The notes under the pieces are model-generated. The model made no database searches. It was not told the origin of the DNA and worked only from the letters and a program-made list of their open reading frames with translations. Both the position numbers and the translations under genes were made by a program. From Saccharopolyspora soli (GTDB lineage Bacteria > Actinomycetota > Actinomycetes > Mycobacteriales > Pseudonocardiaceae): 64,000 nucleotides of DNA. The stretch is taken from assembly GCF_022678645.1 (NCBI RefSeq), contig NZ_JALBWV010000014.1, positions 62,001 through 126,000 of the forward strand. The letters run 5' to 3'. This document shows, in pieces, positions 1 to 7,285 of this stretch (position 1 is the first letter of the stretch; each line of letters begins with the position of its first letter).

Positions 1-387
1 CCACTTTGTCATCGGTCGAAACGTCGCCAGGACGTCCATCTCCTCGAACGCCCGTCGCTCAACCACATCTGACGGGACCTGACCGATCAGCACGAGCAGC
101 GGCACGGACTCGTCGTAGGCGTTCTGCACGGCGATGGCGAGATTGGCGGCGCCGGGCCCGCGAGAGGCCAGGCAAGTCCCGAGCCCGGTTCCGGACCGCG
201 ATATGCCGTCGGCGAGGAAACCGGCCACCTGCTCGTGCCGGGTGGACACGAAGCGGATGGTGTCCTGGCGCGCGAAGCTGTCGATGAGGTCCATGACAGT
301 TGTGCCCGGGACACCCGCGACCAGCCGTACCCCTTCGACGGCCAAGCATTCGACCACCAGGTCTGCTCCGGTGCGGACCGGGACCAT
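1..387 (-). CDS. Thiamine-diphosphate-dependent enzyme, N-terminal part (cut by window edge)
   Basis: The 129 visible residues run off the left edge. They form the pyrimidine-binding domain of the acetolactate synthase/benzoylformate decarboxylase superfamily. An early VAGVPG stretch is followed by RHEQVAGFLADG, whose Glu52 is the family's cofactor-activating glutamate, and then by SRGPGAANLA. Enzymes of this family cleave or form bonds next to a keto group of 2-oxo acids. The ATG at 385-387 is preceded by GAGGTGAGC, a good ribosome binding site. The gene is divergent from the MatC-like carrier, and operator-like repeats lie between them, so both may answer to the same regulator. Substrate cannot be told from this fragment. 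A role in 2-oxo-acid decarboxylation within the aromatic pathway is inference. Confidence 0.8.
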   Translation of the reverse strand, partial: MVPVRTGADLVVECLAVEGVRLVAGVPGTTVMDLIDSFARQDTIRFVSTRHEQVAGFLADGISRSGTGLGTCLASRGPGAANLAIAVQNAYDESVPLLVLIGQVPSDVVERRAFEEMDVLATFRPMTKW

Positions 388-410
388 CGCGCTCACCTCT
401 TCGGTTGCGA

Positions 411-445
411 CTCTGTACAGAGGAGAAGTTATCTGTGGTGCAGAA
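411..445. promoter_or_regulatory. Tandem IclR-type operator-like repeats
   Basis: Two related 15-bp sites lie exactly 20 bp apart. Site 411-425 contains the perfect palindrome CTCTGTACAGAG, and site 431-445 reads ATCTGTGGTGCAGAA. The same 20-bp arrangement recurs at 3756-3790 in front of the dioxygenase. The sites lie between divergent genes, so a regulator dimer pair here could control both. IclR as the binder is inference from the nearby IclR genes. Confidence 0.55.
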
Positions 446-522
446 GTGTCTATCGGGGATGTTCGGTCGTCAACCCTGTTGATGTCGAGTCTTGACGGAC
501 ACGGCGAATTGGCAGAAGGTAC

Positions 523-537
523 CTCTGCACAACAGAA
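523..537. promoter_or_regulatory. Operator-like inverted repeat before the carrier gene
   Basis: CTCTGCACAACAGAA fits the TTCTGC-N3-GCAGAA family found at five other places here. A TTGACG hexamer at 492-497 could serve as a -35 element upstream. The site lies 63 bp before the chosen GTG start at 600, which argues against the longer reading frame beginning at 492. Confidence 0.5.
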
Positions 538-599
538 GTGGCCAACCGGGCGGGAGCCCTCTCCCGTTTGTCACTGTCCCGTCGGCCCAGGGAGAGCTC

Positions 600-1898
600 G
601 TGTCCATCCACGCCATCGGAGTCGTGGCCCTATTACTCGTCTTCATCATCGGAACGCTGCGCCCGGTCAACATCGGTGTGCTGGCGCTCACCGCGACCTT
701 CCTAGTCGGAACTCTCGTCGCTGGCGAGAGCTTCGACGAACTGCTGTCCGGCTTTCCGCCGGACCTGTTCGTACTCCTCGTCGGCGTCACCTACCTCTTC
801 GGCCTCGCCGCGGCCAACGGAACGATCGAATGGATCGTCGATCGGGCCGTTGGCTTGCTCGGTGACCGACCGGCGCTGGTGCCCTGGCTCATCTTCGTGT
901 TCTCCGCGGTGCCGACCACCGCAGGAGCGTTGGGGCCAGCCGGGGTGGCCATGCTCGCTCCGCTGTGCCTCAGGCTCGGCGAGAGGTACGGGGTCGATCG
1001 GCGGATGTCGGCGCTGATGGTCATGCACGGATCGTGCGCGGGGAACTTCTCGCCGCTCAATGGATTGGCGATCATCCTGCGACAGGCAGCGGCCGCGAAC
1101 GGACTCGAAACCTCGGCGGCAGCGCTCTTCCTCGGCAACGCCGCCTACAACCTCGGCCTCGCCGTCGTGATCTACCTGCTCTTCGGCGGCCGTGCGCTGC
1201 TCCGGCGGCGCCATGCGGAAGCCGTTGCCGTGGCGGTTGGCAACGGCCCCGGCGCCGCGCCCGCCACCATTTCCAGCCCGGCCGTTCGCGAGCGCGCGAA
1301 GTTGCGATTCGATCAGGCGACGACGCTCGTCGTCATCCTCGCGGTTGCGGTCGGGGCGTTGGTCTTCGAAATCGAGATCGGCATCCTCGCCCTGGCGGCC
1401 GCCGCTTTGCTGCACGCCTGCTTCCCCAGCCGCTTCGCCGGGGCCGACCGGCGCATCGTCTGGTCGGTCGTACTGCTGATCTGCGGTGTGGTCACGTTCG
1501 TCGCGGCATTGCAGCGCTACGGCACGGTCGATCTCGTCGGGGGAGCCATCGCCGGGCTCGGCGCGCCGCTGCTGACCGCATTCCTGCTCTGCATCGTGGC
1601 GGCCTTTACCTCGGCCTTCGCTTCCAGCGCCGGGCTGCTCGGCGTGCTTTTGCCGCTCGCGGTGCCGTTTCTCGTCCAGGGGAAGGTCGGCGTGACCGCG
1701 ATGGTCATCGCCCTGGCGATCTCGGCCACCGTCGTCGATTCGACCCCGTTCTCCTCGGTGGGTGCGCTGACCCTGGCCAATGCGCCGGAAGACGAGCGCA
1801 AATCGCTGTTCCGCGTGATGTTCGCCTGGGGCATCGGGATGGCCGTCAGCGCGCCCGCGCTCACCTGGCTGATCTTCATCTTGCCGAGCGTTGTTTAG
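600..1898 (+). CDS. MatC-like dicarboxylate carrier (SLC13/ArsB-type permease)
   Basis: This 432-residue integral membrane protein resembles the malonate/dicarboxylate carrier MatC. Its first 100 residues (RPVNIGVLAL, then GFPPDLFVLLVGVTYLF) match the family's N-terminal domain. About ten hydrophobic segments follow, with a charged cytoplasmic loop near residues 205-235. The C-terminal half has the SATVVDSTPFSS stretch typical of the family. The GTG at 600 is preferred over an upstream ATG at 492 because GGGAGAG precedes it and an operator-like repeat lies in between. The position beside a Rieske operon suggests uptake of an aromatic or dicarboxylic acid. The exact substrate is unknown. Confidence 0.8.
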   Translation: MSIHAIGVVALLLVFIIGTLRPVNIGVLALTATFLVGTLVAGESFDELLSGFPPDLFVLLVGVTYLFGLAAANGTIEWIVDRAVGLLGDRPALVPWLIFVFSAVPTTAGALGPAGVAMLAPLCLRLGERYGVDRRMSALMVMHGSCAGNFSPLNGLAIILRQAAAANGLETSAAALFLGNAAYNLGLAVVIYLLFGGRALLRRRHAEAVAVAVGNGPGAAPATISSPAVRERAKLRFDQATTLVVILAVAVGALVFEIEIGILALAAAALLHACFPSRFAGADRRIVWSVVLLICGVVTFVAALQRYGTVDLVGGAIAGLGAPLLTAFLLCIVAAFTSAFASSAGLLGVLLPLAVPFLVQGKVGVTAMVIALAISATVVDSTPFSSVGALTLANAPEDERKSLFRVMFAWGIGMAVSAPALTWLIFILPSVV

Positions 1899-1900
1899 GA

Positions 1901-2085
1901 GAGTGCGCGAATTCGGTTGCGTGGCGGTGCGGGTGGCGGAACCTCAGACGCCGTCTCGGTCCGGGATCCCGACATCATGTATGCCATACACCACGTCGTG
2001 GCTGTCCTCCCGAGACGACGTCTGAGAACCCGCGGCGGTGCAAGTGCCGTAGGTGGGCTAAGCGGCTGCGCCGCTTCAAAACAAG
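1901..2085 (-). repeat. Dispersed repeat R2, copy A
   Basis: This stretch between the carrier and the dehydrogenase matches, on the opposite strand, 12568-12745, and in part 41081-41175. Shared blocks include GCGGTGCGGGTGGCGGAACC (about 1923-1942), a GGATCCC block and GAACCCGCGGCGG at 2026-2038. A small hairpin, AAGCGGC-TGC-GCCGCTT, sits at 2060-2076 and is kept in copy B with a different loop. No convincing reading frame is conserved. Function is unknown. Confidence 0.7.
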
Positions 2086-2155
2086 AACAAGAGACAGGCA
2101 CCAAGCCAGCGCTCGGACGCCGGAATCGGCTGGAATCCAGAGAGGACGACCCACA

Positions 2156-3616
2156 ATGAGAGATCCGGAAACTGCCGTCGTGGACCGGTCGTGGCAGGTG
2201 CTGCTCGACGGGCGGCCGATGCGGACGCGCGCCCGGTACGAGGTGGAGGACCCGACTACCGGTGCTCAGCTCGCAGAGGTCCCGGACTGCTCACCCGAGG
2301 AAGTCGACCGAATCGTCCGCGCCGCAGGCGATGCCCAACGATCGTGGGCGCTGCTGCCGCCTCGCGAGCGCGCTGGGAAGGTCCGCGAGTTCGCCGCACT
2401 CCTGCGCGGCAACGCCGTCGAACTGGCCACGCTCGATGCCGTCGACGCGGGTTTCCCGCTGCCCGTGATGACCGCCGATGTGGAGGCCGCCGCGACCGTC
2501 CTGGAGATCATGGCCGACCATGCGTTGGGCATCGGCGGTGCGACGTATCCCTTGTCGCGCAACCTGCATTACAGCGTGCAGCAGCCTTACGGCGTGGTGG
2601 CGCGAATCGTGCCGTTCAACCACCCGCTGTTCTTCGCGGCGAGCAAGGCGGCCGCCCCGCTGGTGGCTGGCAATGCTGTCGTGGTCAAAGCTGCGGACCA
2701 GACGCCGCTGTCCGCGCTGCGCATGGCTGAGATCGCCGCTGAGGTGTTCGGCCCTGATCTGTGTGCGGTGGTGACCGGTCGTGGGGCGGTCACCGGTCAG
2801 GCCGTGGTGCGGCATCCGCTGATTCGCCGCATCGGCTTCATCGGAGCCCCGGAAACCGGTCGTCTGGTGCAGCGCCAGGCCGCGGAAAGCGGGGTGAAGC
2901 ACGTCAGCCTGGAGCTCGGAGGCAAGAACGCGTTGATCGTGATGCCCGACGCGGACCTGGTTCGGGCAGCTGACAGCGCGGTGTTCGGGATGAACTTCAC
3001 CGCGACCGCTGGGCAGTCGTGCGGCTCGACCAGTCGTCTCCTGTTGCACGAGTCGATCGCCGAAGAGGTTCTCGGCAGGGTGGTCGAACAGGTGCGGGCG
3101 ATCCGGGTCGGGCACCCGCTGGCCGATGGGACCGAAATGGGGCCGCTGATCGACCGCAGGCAGTACGAGAAAGCCCTGAGCGCGATCGGGCGGGCGACCG
3201 CCGCCGGGGCCCGAGTGCTGGTCGGTGGTGGTCGGCCGGACGGTGTCGGTGCGGACGGCTGGTACGTCGAACCGACCGTCCTGGGGGAGCTGGCAGCCGA
3301 CAACCCCGCAGCGGTCGAAGAGATCTTCGGTCCGGTGCTGTCCGTGCTGACCTTTCGAGACGAGGACGACGCGGTCGAGATCACCAACCGGAGCGAATAC
3401 GGGCTCACCGCTGGTGTTTGGACGAGCGACGTCAACCGCGCGCACCGGATGGCGGCTCGACTGCAAGCGGGTTATGTCTGGGTCAACGGGAGCTCCCGGC
3501 ACTTCTGGGGGCTGCCGTTCGGCGGGGTGAAGGCGTCCGGGGTCGGCCGCGAGGAGTCGATCGACGAGCTCCTGTCCTACACCGAGACCAAGGCCGTCAC
3601 GGTCTTGCTCGACTGA
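2156..3616 (+). CDS. NAD(P)-dependent aldehyde dehydrogenase
   Basis: This 486-residue protein is a full-length member of the aldehyde dehydrogenase superfamily, which oxidises aldehydes to acids. The oxyanion-hole Asn155 (PFNHP), the general-base region with Glu253 (SLELGGKN) and the catalytic Cys289 (GQSCGSTSR) are all present. A cofactor-binding Rossmann segment lies between them. The ATG follows GAGAGGACGACC, a reasonable ribosome binding site. A strong hairpin follows the stop codon. The gene lies between the carrier and the dioxygenase operon, so it probably oxidises an aldehyde made in the same pathway. The substrate is not predictable from sequence alone. Confidence 0.9.
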   Translation: MRDPETAVVDRSWQVLLDGRPMRTRARYEVEDPTTGAQLAEVPDCSPEEVDRIVRAAGDAQRSWALLPPRERAGKVREFAALLRGNAVELATLDAVDAGFPLPVMTADVEAAATVLEIMADHALGIGGATYPLSRNLHYSVQQPYGVVARIVPFNHPLFFAASKAAAPLVAGNAVVVKAADQTPLSALRMAEIAAEVFGPDLCAVVTGRGAVTGQAVVRHPLIRRIGFIGAPETGRLVQRQAAESGVKHVSLELGGKNALIVMPDADLVRAADSAVFGMNFTATAGQSCGSTSRLLLHESIAEEVLGRVVEQVRAIRVGHPLADGTEMGPLIDRRQYEKALSAIGRATAAGARVLVGGGRPDGVGADGWYVEPTVLGELAADNPAAVEEIFGPVLSVLTFRDEDDAVEITNRSEYGLTAGVWTSDVNRAHRMAARLQAGYVWVNGSSRHFWGLPFGGVKASGVGREESIDELLSYTETKAVTVLLD

Positions 3617-3647
3617 GCCGGTCGCGCAGAACCGAGTCGAGGAACCG

Positions 3648-3679
3648 CTGCGAGGCGTCGTGCGAGCGACGCCTCGCAG
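3648..3679. terminator. Stem-loop after the aldehyde dehydrogenase
   Basis: A perfect 13-bp inverted repeat, CTGCGAGGCGTCG and CGACGCCTCGCAG, encloses a 6-nt loop 32 bp after the stop codon. There is no T-run, as is common for actinomycete terminators. Confidence 0.65.
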
Positions 3680-3755
3680 TCATGCGTGCCCATCGCTGGA
3701 AGCCGCGAGCAACAGGATTCGGTACCGGGTTGACAGGTCCCAGCACCACGGTTCA

Positions 3756-3790
3756 CTCTGTATAGAAGAACATAACTCTGCAAAGCAGAG
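3756..3790. promoter_or_regulatory. Tandem IclR-type operator-like repeats before the dioxygenase operon
   Basis: Two sites lie 20 bp apart: CTCTGTATAGAAGAA (3756-3770) and CTCTGCAAAGCAGAG (3776-3790). The second has perfect 6-bp arms. A TTGACA -35 hexamer sits at 3730-3735, so bound protein would cover or adjoin the promoter. The layout copies that at 411-445, which points to one regulator for both promoters. Confidence 0.6.
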
Positions 3791-3849
3791 AATGGTTGGT
3801 TGCCGTTGAACGGTCCTGGCCAGCTCAACACGTCAGGTGGGAGTCACTG

Positions 3850-5256
3850 ATGGCGGAACTGCCCTTCGATCCGGAGGCGGTGCGACGCGGGATGATCCCG
3901 GCGCACATCTACAACGACGAAGAAGTCTTCCGGCTCGAACGCGAGCGGTTGTTCAACCGTGCGTGGATCTTCGTGGGACACGTCTCGGAAGTTCCGCAGC
4001 CCGGCGACTACGTGGTGCGCCAAGTGCTGGACGACTCGTTCATCATCTCGCGGGGTGAGGACGGGGAAGTCCGGGCGCTGTTCAACATGTGCCTGCACCG
4101 CGGGATGCAGGTCTGCCGGGCGGAGATGGGCAACGCATCCCACTTCCGCTGCCCGTACCACGGTTGGTCCTACCGCAACGACGGGCGGCTCGTCGGGCTG
4201 CCGTTCCACAAGGACGCCTACGGCGGCGAGGCCGGATTCCGGCGGAAGGGCCAGACGCTGCTTCCGGCGCCGTCGCTGGACACCTACAACGGGTTGATCT
4301 TCATCAGCCTCGACCCGGATGCGCCGCCACTGGTGGACTACCTCGGGGACTTCGCGTTCTACCTCGACTACTACACCAAGCAGTCGCCCAGCGGGATCGA
4401 ACTGTCCGGGCCGCAACGTTGGCGCATCAAGGCCAACTGGAAGATCGGCGCGGAGAACTTCGCCGGGGACATGTACCACACCCCGCAGACGCATACGAGC
4501 GTTGTGGAGATCGGCCTGTTCCGCGAGCCGAAGGCGGAGAAGCGCAAGGACGGCAACACCTACTGGGCTGGCAACGGCGGCGGCACGACCTACAAGCTGC
4601 CGCCGGGCACCCTCGAAGAGCGGCTGCGCTACGTCGGCTATCCCGAATCGGTGATCGAAGGGATGAAGCGGTCCTGGACAGCGGACCAACTCGACGTCGT
4701 GGGGCGGGACGGCTTCATGGTTTCCGCCGCATCGCTGTTTCCCAACATGAGCCTGGTGCACAACTGGCCGCGGGTCGAGGATTCCGAGGACGTGTTGCCG
4801 TTCATCTCGATCCGCACCTGGCAGCCGATCTCCGCTGGCGAGACGGAAGTGCTGTCCTGGTTCGCGGTCGATGCCGAGGCACCTGAGGAGTTCAAGGCGC
4901 TGTCCTACAAGGCGTACCTGATGTGCTTCGGCAGCACCGGGATGTTCGAGCAGGACGACGTCGAGAACTGGGTTTCGCTGACGCACACCGCTGGTGGCGC
5001 GATGGCCCGCCGACTGCTGCTGAACAGCCGCATGGGTCTGCTGGAAGACGGTGCGGCAACAACACCGGCGCTGACGAAGGAGCAGTTCGCCGGTCCAGGC
5101 GAAGCCCACGTCGGCTACGGCGAATACAACCAGCGCCACATGCTGAACCGTTGGTCCGACTACCTGGCGCGGCCAAGTGCCCCGGTGGCATCCGTGAGGG
5201 TGGGCGAAGCACCGGTCGGCGCGACTTCCAACGAGACCGAGGCGGTGACGGCATGA
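3850..5256 (+). CDS. Rieske ring-hydroxylating dioxygenase, alpha (catalytic) subunit
   Basis: This 468-residue subunit holds the Rieske [2Fe-2S] centre and the mononuclear iron that adds O2 to an aromatic ring. The Rieske ligands are Cys81-x-His83 and Cys101-x2-His104 (CPYHGW). The iron site is seen in AENFAGDMYHTPQTH: His210 and His215 as ligands and Asp207 as the electron-bridge residue. An EQDDVENW segment near the C-terminus supplies the usual carboxylate. The ATG follows GGTGGGAG and is preferred to an upstream start at 3796. The stop overlaps the beta-subunit ATG. Gene order suggests a three-component, possibly phthalate-like, dioxygenase. Substrate is inferred, not shown. Confidence 0.93.
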   Translation: MAELPFDPEAVRRGMIPAHIYNDEEVFRLERERLFNRAWIFVGHVSEVPQPGDYVVRQVLDDSFIISRGEDGEVRALFNMCLHRGMQVCRAEMGNASHFRCPYHGWSYRNDGRLVGLPFHKDAYGGEAGFRRKGQTLLPAPSLDTYNGLIFISLDPDAPPLVDYLGDFAFYLDYYTKQSPSGIELSGPQRWRIKANWKIGAENFAGDMYHTPQTHTSVVEIGLFREPKAEKRKDGNTYWAGNGGGTTYKLPPGTLEERLRYVGYPESVIEGMKRSWTADQLDVVGRDGFMVSAASLFPNMSLVHNWPRVEDSEDVLPFISIRTWQPISAGETEVLSWFAVDAEAPEEFKALSYKAYLMCFGSTGMFEQDDVENWVSLTHTAGGAMARRLLLNSRMGLLEDGAATTPALTKEQFAGPGEAHVGYGEYNQRHMLNRWSDYLARPSAPVASVRVGEAPVGATSNETEAVTA

Positions 5257-5385
5257 GCAGCCCTGTGTCAACCCCAGTAGTCCTCAACCGCACCTCAGGG
5301 GACCGCGACGCAAACCAGCCACAAGAAACCACGCAACAGGAGATTGGGCTGGACGCAACCACCACTGTAAATCGCGGAGAAGCGG
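5253..5385 (+). repeat. Dispersed repeat R1, copy A
   Basis: This 133-bp stretch begins exactly at the ATG that overlaps the alpha-subunit stop codon. It matches 9553-9685 and 39922-40055 at roughly 80-85 percent by eye. The first ~31 codons share one frame in all copies (MSSPVS, later GDR and ETT/ETA). The 3' end carries a ribosome-binding-like AATCGCGGAGA. Here it forms the N-terminus of the beta subunit. Confidence 0.8.
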
Positions 5386-5963
5386 ACGAGTCCGCTGTGG
5401 ACTCCAGGCTCGGTGCCCACGCTTCGCGGATCCAGCGGGTCGGCCAGACCTTGCCGTTCTCGGACGAGCGACACCTGCAAGCACACCAGTGGCTCGTCGA
5501 CGAAGCCTACGTGCTCGACGCCCAGGACTACGAGCGTTGGCTGGAGCTGCTCACCGACGACATCCACTACCTCATGCCGGTGCGGGTCACCACCGCGCGG
5601 GGCGCCGGTTACGACTGCGCGCCCGGCATGGCGCACTTCGACGAGAACAAGTACTCGTTGAACCGGCGCGTGGCGCGCTTCCAGACCGAGCACGCCTGGA
5701 CGGAGGACCCGCCGTCCAGGTTGCGGCACTACGTGACCAATGTGCGGACCTTCGCCACCGATGATCCGGACCACCTCGTGGTGGACTCCGCGGTGCTGCT
5801 CTACCGCAGCCGTGGCGATGTCCGCGAACCGGCGGTGATCTCCGCGGGGCGCGAGGACCTGCTCCGCCGCACCGCCGATGTCGGGCAATGGCGGCTCGCC
5901 CGGCGAACGATCCTGGTGGACGACGCTGTGCTGCGGACCCAGAACCTGGCGATATTCCTATGA
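5253..5963 (+). CDS. Rieske dioxygenase beta subunit (with repeat-derived N-terminus)
   Basis: The beta subunit is the SnoaL/NTF2-like structural partner of the catalytic subunit. The family core starts near residue 68, with LQAHQWLVDEAYVLDAQDYERW followed by LTDDIHYLMPV in the typical place. The C-terminus has the usual RTILVDDAVLRTQNLAIFL ending. The first ~45 residues come from repeat R1 and are not part of the family fold. A GTG at 5396 could be the original start, although its spacing to GGAGAAG is long. The ATG at 5253 is coupled to the alpha stop (ATGA). The next gene overlaps the stop in the same way. Confidence 0.88.
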   Translation: MSSPVSTPVVLNRTSGDRDANQPQETTQQEIGLDATTTVNRGEADESAVDSRLGAHASRIQRVGQTLPFSDERHLQAHQWLVDEAYVLDAQDYERWLELLTDDIHYLMPVRVTTARGAGYDCAPGMAHFDENKYSLNRRVARFQTEHAWTEDPPSRLRHYVTNVRTFATDDPDHLVVDSAVLLYRSRGDVREPAVISAGREDLLRRTADVGQWRLARRTILVDDAVLRTQNLAIFL

Positions 5964-6271
5964 AACTCGGTTGGGAAGGCGAAGATGAGGACGCGCGGGC
6001 CGCGGCGCGCGCTGCGGCCGAGCACCGCGAGTTGCGCGCCCGGCAACGCGGGGAAGCGATCGTGCTGGGCAACGAGTTCGCCGAGGTCCGGGTCTGCCGG
6101 GTGGACACGCGCAACGGCGCGCGGCTGCTGATCGAGTCGCCGAAGTCGGGGCAGTGGGTGGCGCTGTGCCCGTACGAGGTGGAGGCGCTCACCTGGCAGA
6201 ACCCGGACACGTATTCGGCCCTGATCGGCAACCCGTACGCACCGCTGATCACCCCGGAGGAGGAGACATGA
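5960..6271 (+). CDS. Small accessory protein of dioxygenase clusters, function unknown
   Basis: This 103-residue soluble protein has an acidic, Ala/Arg/Glu-rich helical start (residues 5-32). A compact beta-rich part follows, with NEFAEVRVCRVDTRNGARL and a TWQNPDTYSALIGNP end. I recall similar short proteins in actinobacterial dioxygenase operons that are labelled dihydrodiol dehydrogenase, but no dehydrogenase motif is visible. Start and stop overlap both neighbours by four bases, so it is made together with the dioxygenase subunits. It may assist assembly or electron transfer, which is speculation. Confidence 0.75.
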   Translation: MKLGWEGEDEDARAAARAAAEHRELRARQRGEAIVLGNEFAEVRVCRVDTRNGARLLIESPKSGQWVALCPYEVEALTWQNPDTYSALIGNPYAPLITPEEET

Positions 6272-7053
6272 GTGGATGGCTGGCCGGTCAGCGGGCCCTC
6301 GTGGTCGGGGCGGGCTCGGGCATCGGTCGTGCGGTGATCGACGCCTTCCGCGCTGAAGGAGCAGAGGTCGCCGCCCTGGAGATCGACGAAGCCAAGGCGC
6401 GGCAGCTCACCGCGGACGTCGCGGGAATGCCGGTGGTGGTCGGTGACGCCACTACCCGGGATGCCAACGACGAAGCGGTGTCCGCCGCACTGGACGCGTT
6501 CGGCGGGCTCGACGTGCTCGTCAACTGCGTGGGCGTCTTCGACTTCTACCGGGGTATCGAAGAGGTGGCACCGGACGCCGTGGACAGCGCCTTCGACGAG
6601 ATGTTCAGCGTGAACGTCAAGAGCCACCTGCACTCGGTCAAGGCCGCGTTGCCAGCTCTGCGGGAAAGTCGCGGCTCGATCGTCCTCACCGAGTCCACAT
6701 CGGCCTACTACCCGGGTCGCGGTGGGGTGCTCTACGTGTCCTCCAAGTTCGCGGTGCGCGGACTCGTCACGGCATTGGCCCACGAATTGGCCCCCGAGAT
6801 CCGGGTGAACGGAGTCGCCCCCGGCGGAACGCTCAACACGGACCTGCGCGGACTCGGCAGCCTCGGACTGGGCGACGAACGGCTCAACGACAGCCCGGGA
6901 CGCGAAGCCGAACTGGCCGGACGCGTGCCACTGCGAGTAGCCCTCTCGGGCGAGGACCACGCCTGGAGCTACGTGTTCCTGGCCGCGCCTCGATCGCGCG
7001 GGATCACCGGAGAAGTGGTGCACACCGACGGCGGAATCGGGGTCAAGGCGTGA
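6268..7053 (+). CDS. Short-chain dehydrogenase, likely cis-dihydrodiol dehydrogenase
   Basis: This 261-residue SDR has the cofactor motif GAGSGIG (residues 13-19), NCVG in place of NNAG, and a catalytic Ser...Tyr-x3-Lys set in the STSAYY / LYVSSKFAV region. It is followed by the PGG turn. In this operon its likely job is to oxidise the cis-dihydrodiol made by the dioxygenase, restoring the aromatic ring as a catechol-type product. The ATG overlaps the previous stop and follows GGAGGAGGAG. Assignment to the diol step rests on context plus similarity to BphB-type enzymes. Confidence 0.85.
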   Translation: MSGWLAGQRALVVGAGSGIGRAVIDAFRAEGAEVAALEIDEAKARQLTADVAGMPVVVGDATTRDANDEAVSAALDAFGGLDVLVNCVGVFDFYRGIEEVAPDAVDSAFDEMFSVNVKSHLHSVKAALPALRESRGSIVLTESTSAYYPGRGGVLYVSSKFAVRGLVTALAHELAPEIRVNGVAPGGTLNTDLRGLGSLGLGDERLNDSPGREAELAGRVPLRVALSGEDHAWSYVFLAAPRSRGITGEVVHTDGGIGVKA

Positions 7054-7087
7054 CGGCGTGCCGCGTCACGCCGACGAGGAGGTAACC

Positions 7088-7285
7088 ATGCTGAAGCTGA
7101 CGGCGAACCTGGAGATGTGCCAGGGCTACGCCAATTGCGTTGTGGCCGCCGATGATGCGTTCGACATCGATGATGACGGCCTAGTCGTGCTGTTGAAGCA
7201 CGAGGTCCCGGAGGAGGAGCGGGCCAGGTTGGAAGCAGCGGTGCGGACGTGTCCGGTTTCGGCGCTGTCGATCGGAGATCGATGA
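7088..7285 (+). CDS. [3Fe-4S] ferredoxin
   Basis: This 65-residue protein has Cys11 and Cys17 in CQGYANC and Cys55 in CPVSAL, the three-cysteine pattern of actinobacterial [3Fe-4S] ferredoxins. The acidic middle (AFDIDDDGLVV) is typical. It should carry electrons from the reductase encoded next to the Rieske centre. The ATG follows GAGGAGGTAACC, the strongest ribosome binding site in the operon. The counterpart at 45239-45436 has the same length and cysteine spacing. Confidence 0.92.
   Translation: MLKLTANLEMCQGYANCVVAADDAFDIDDDGLVVLLKHEVPEEERARLEAAVRTCPVSALSIGDR

Noticed and set aside
492-599. ATG at 492 as the start of the MatC-like gene
   Set aside because: The extra 36 residues are polar, an operator-like repeat lies inside, and GGGAGAG precedes the GTG at 600.
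965-2155. Long upstream extension of the aldehyde dehydrogenase frame
   Set aside because: It overlaps the carrier gene in another frame, and a ribosome binding site marks the ATG at 2156.
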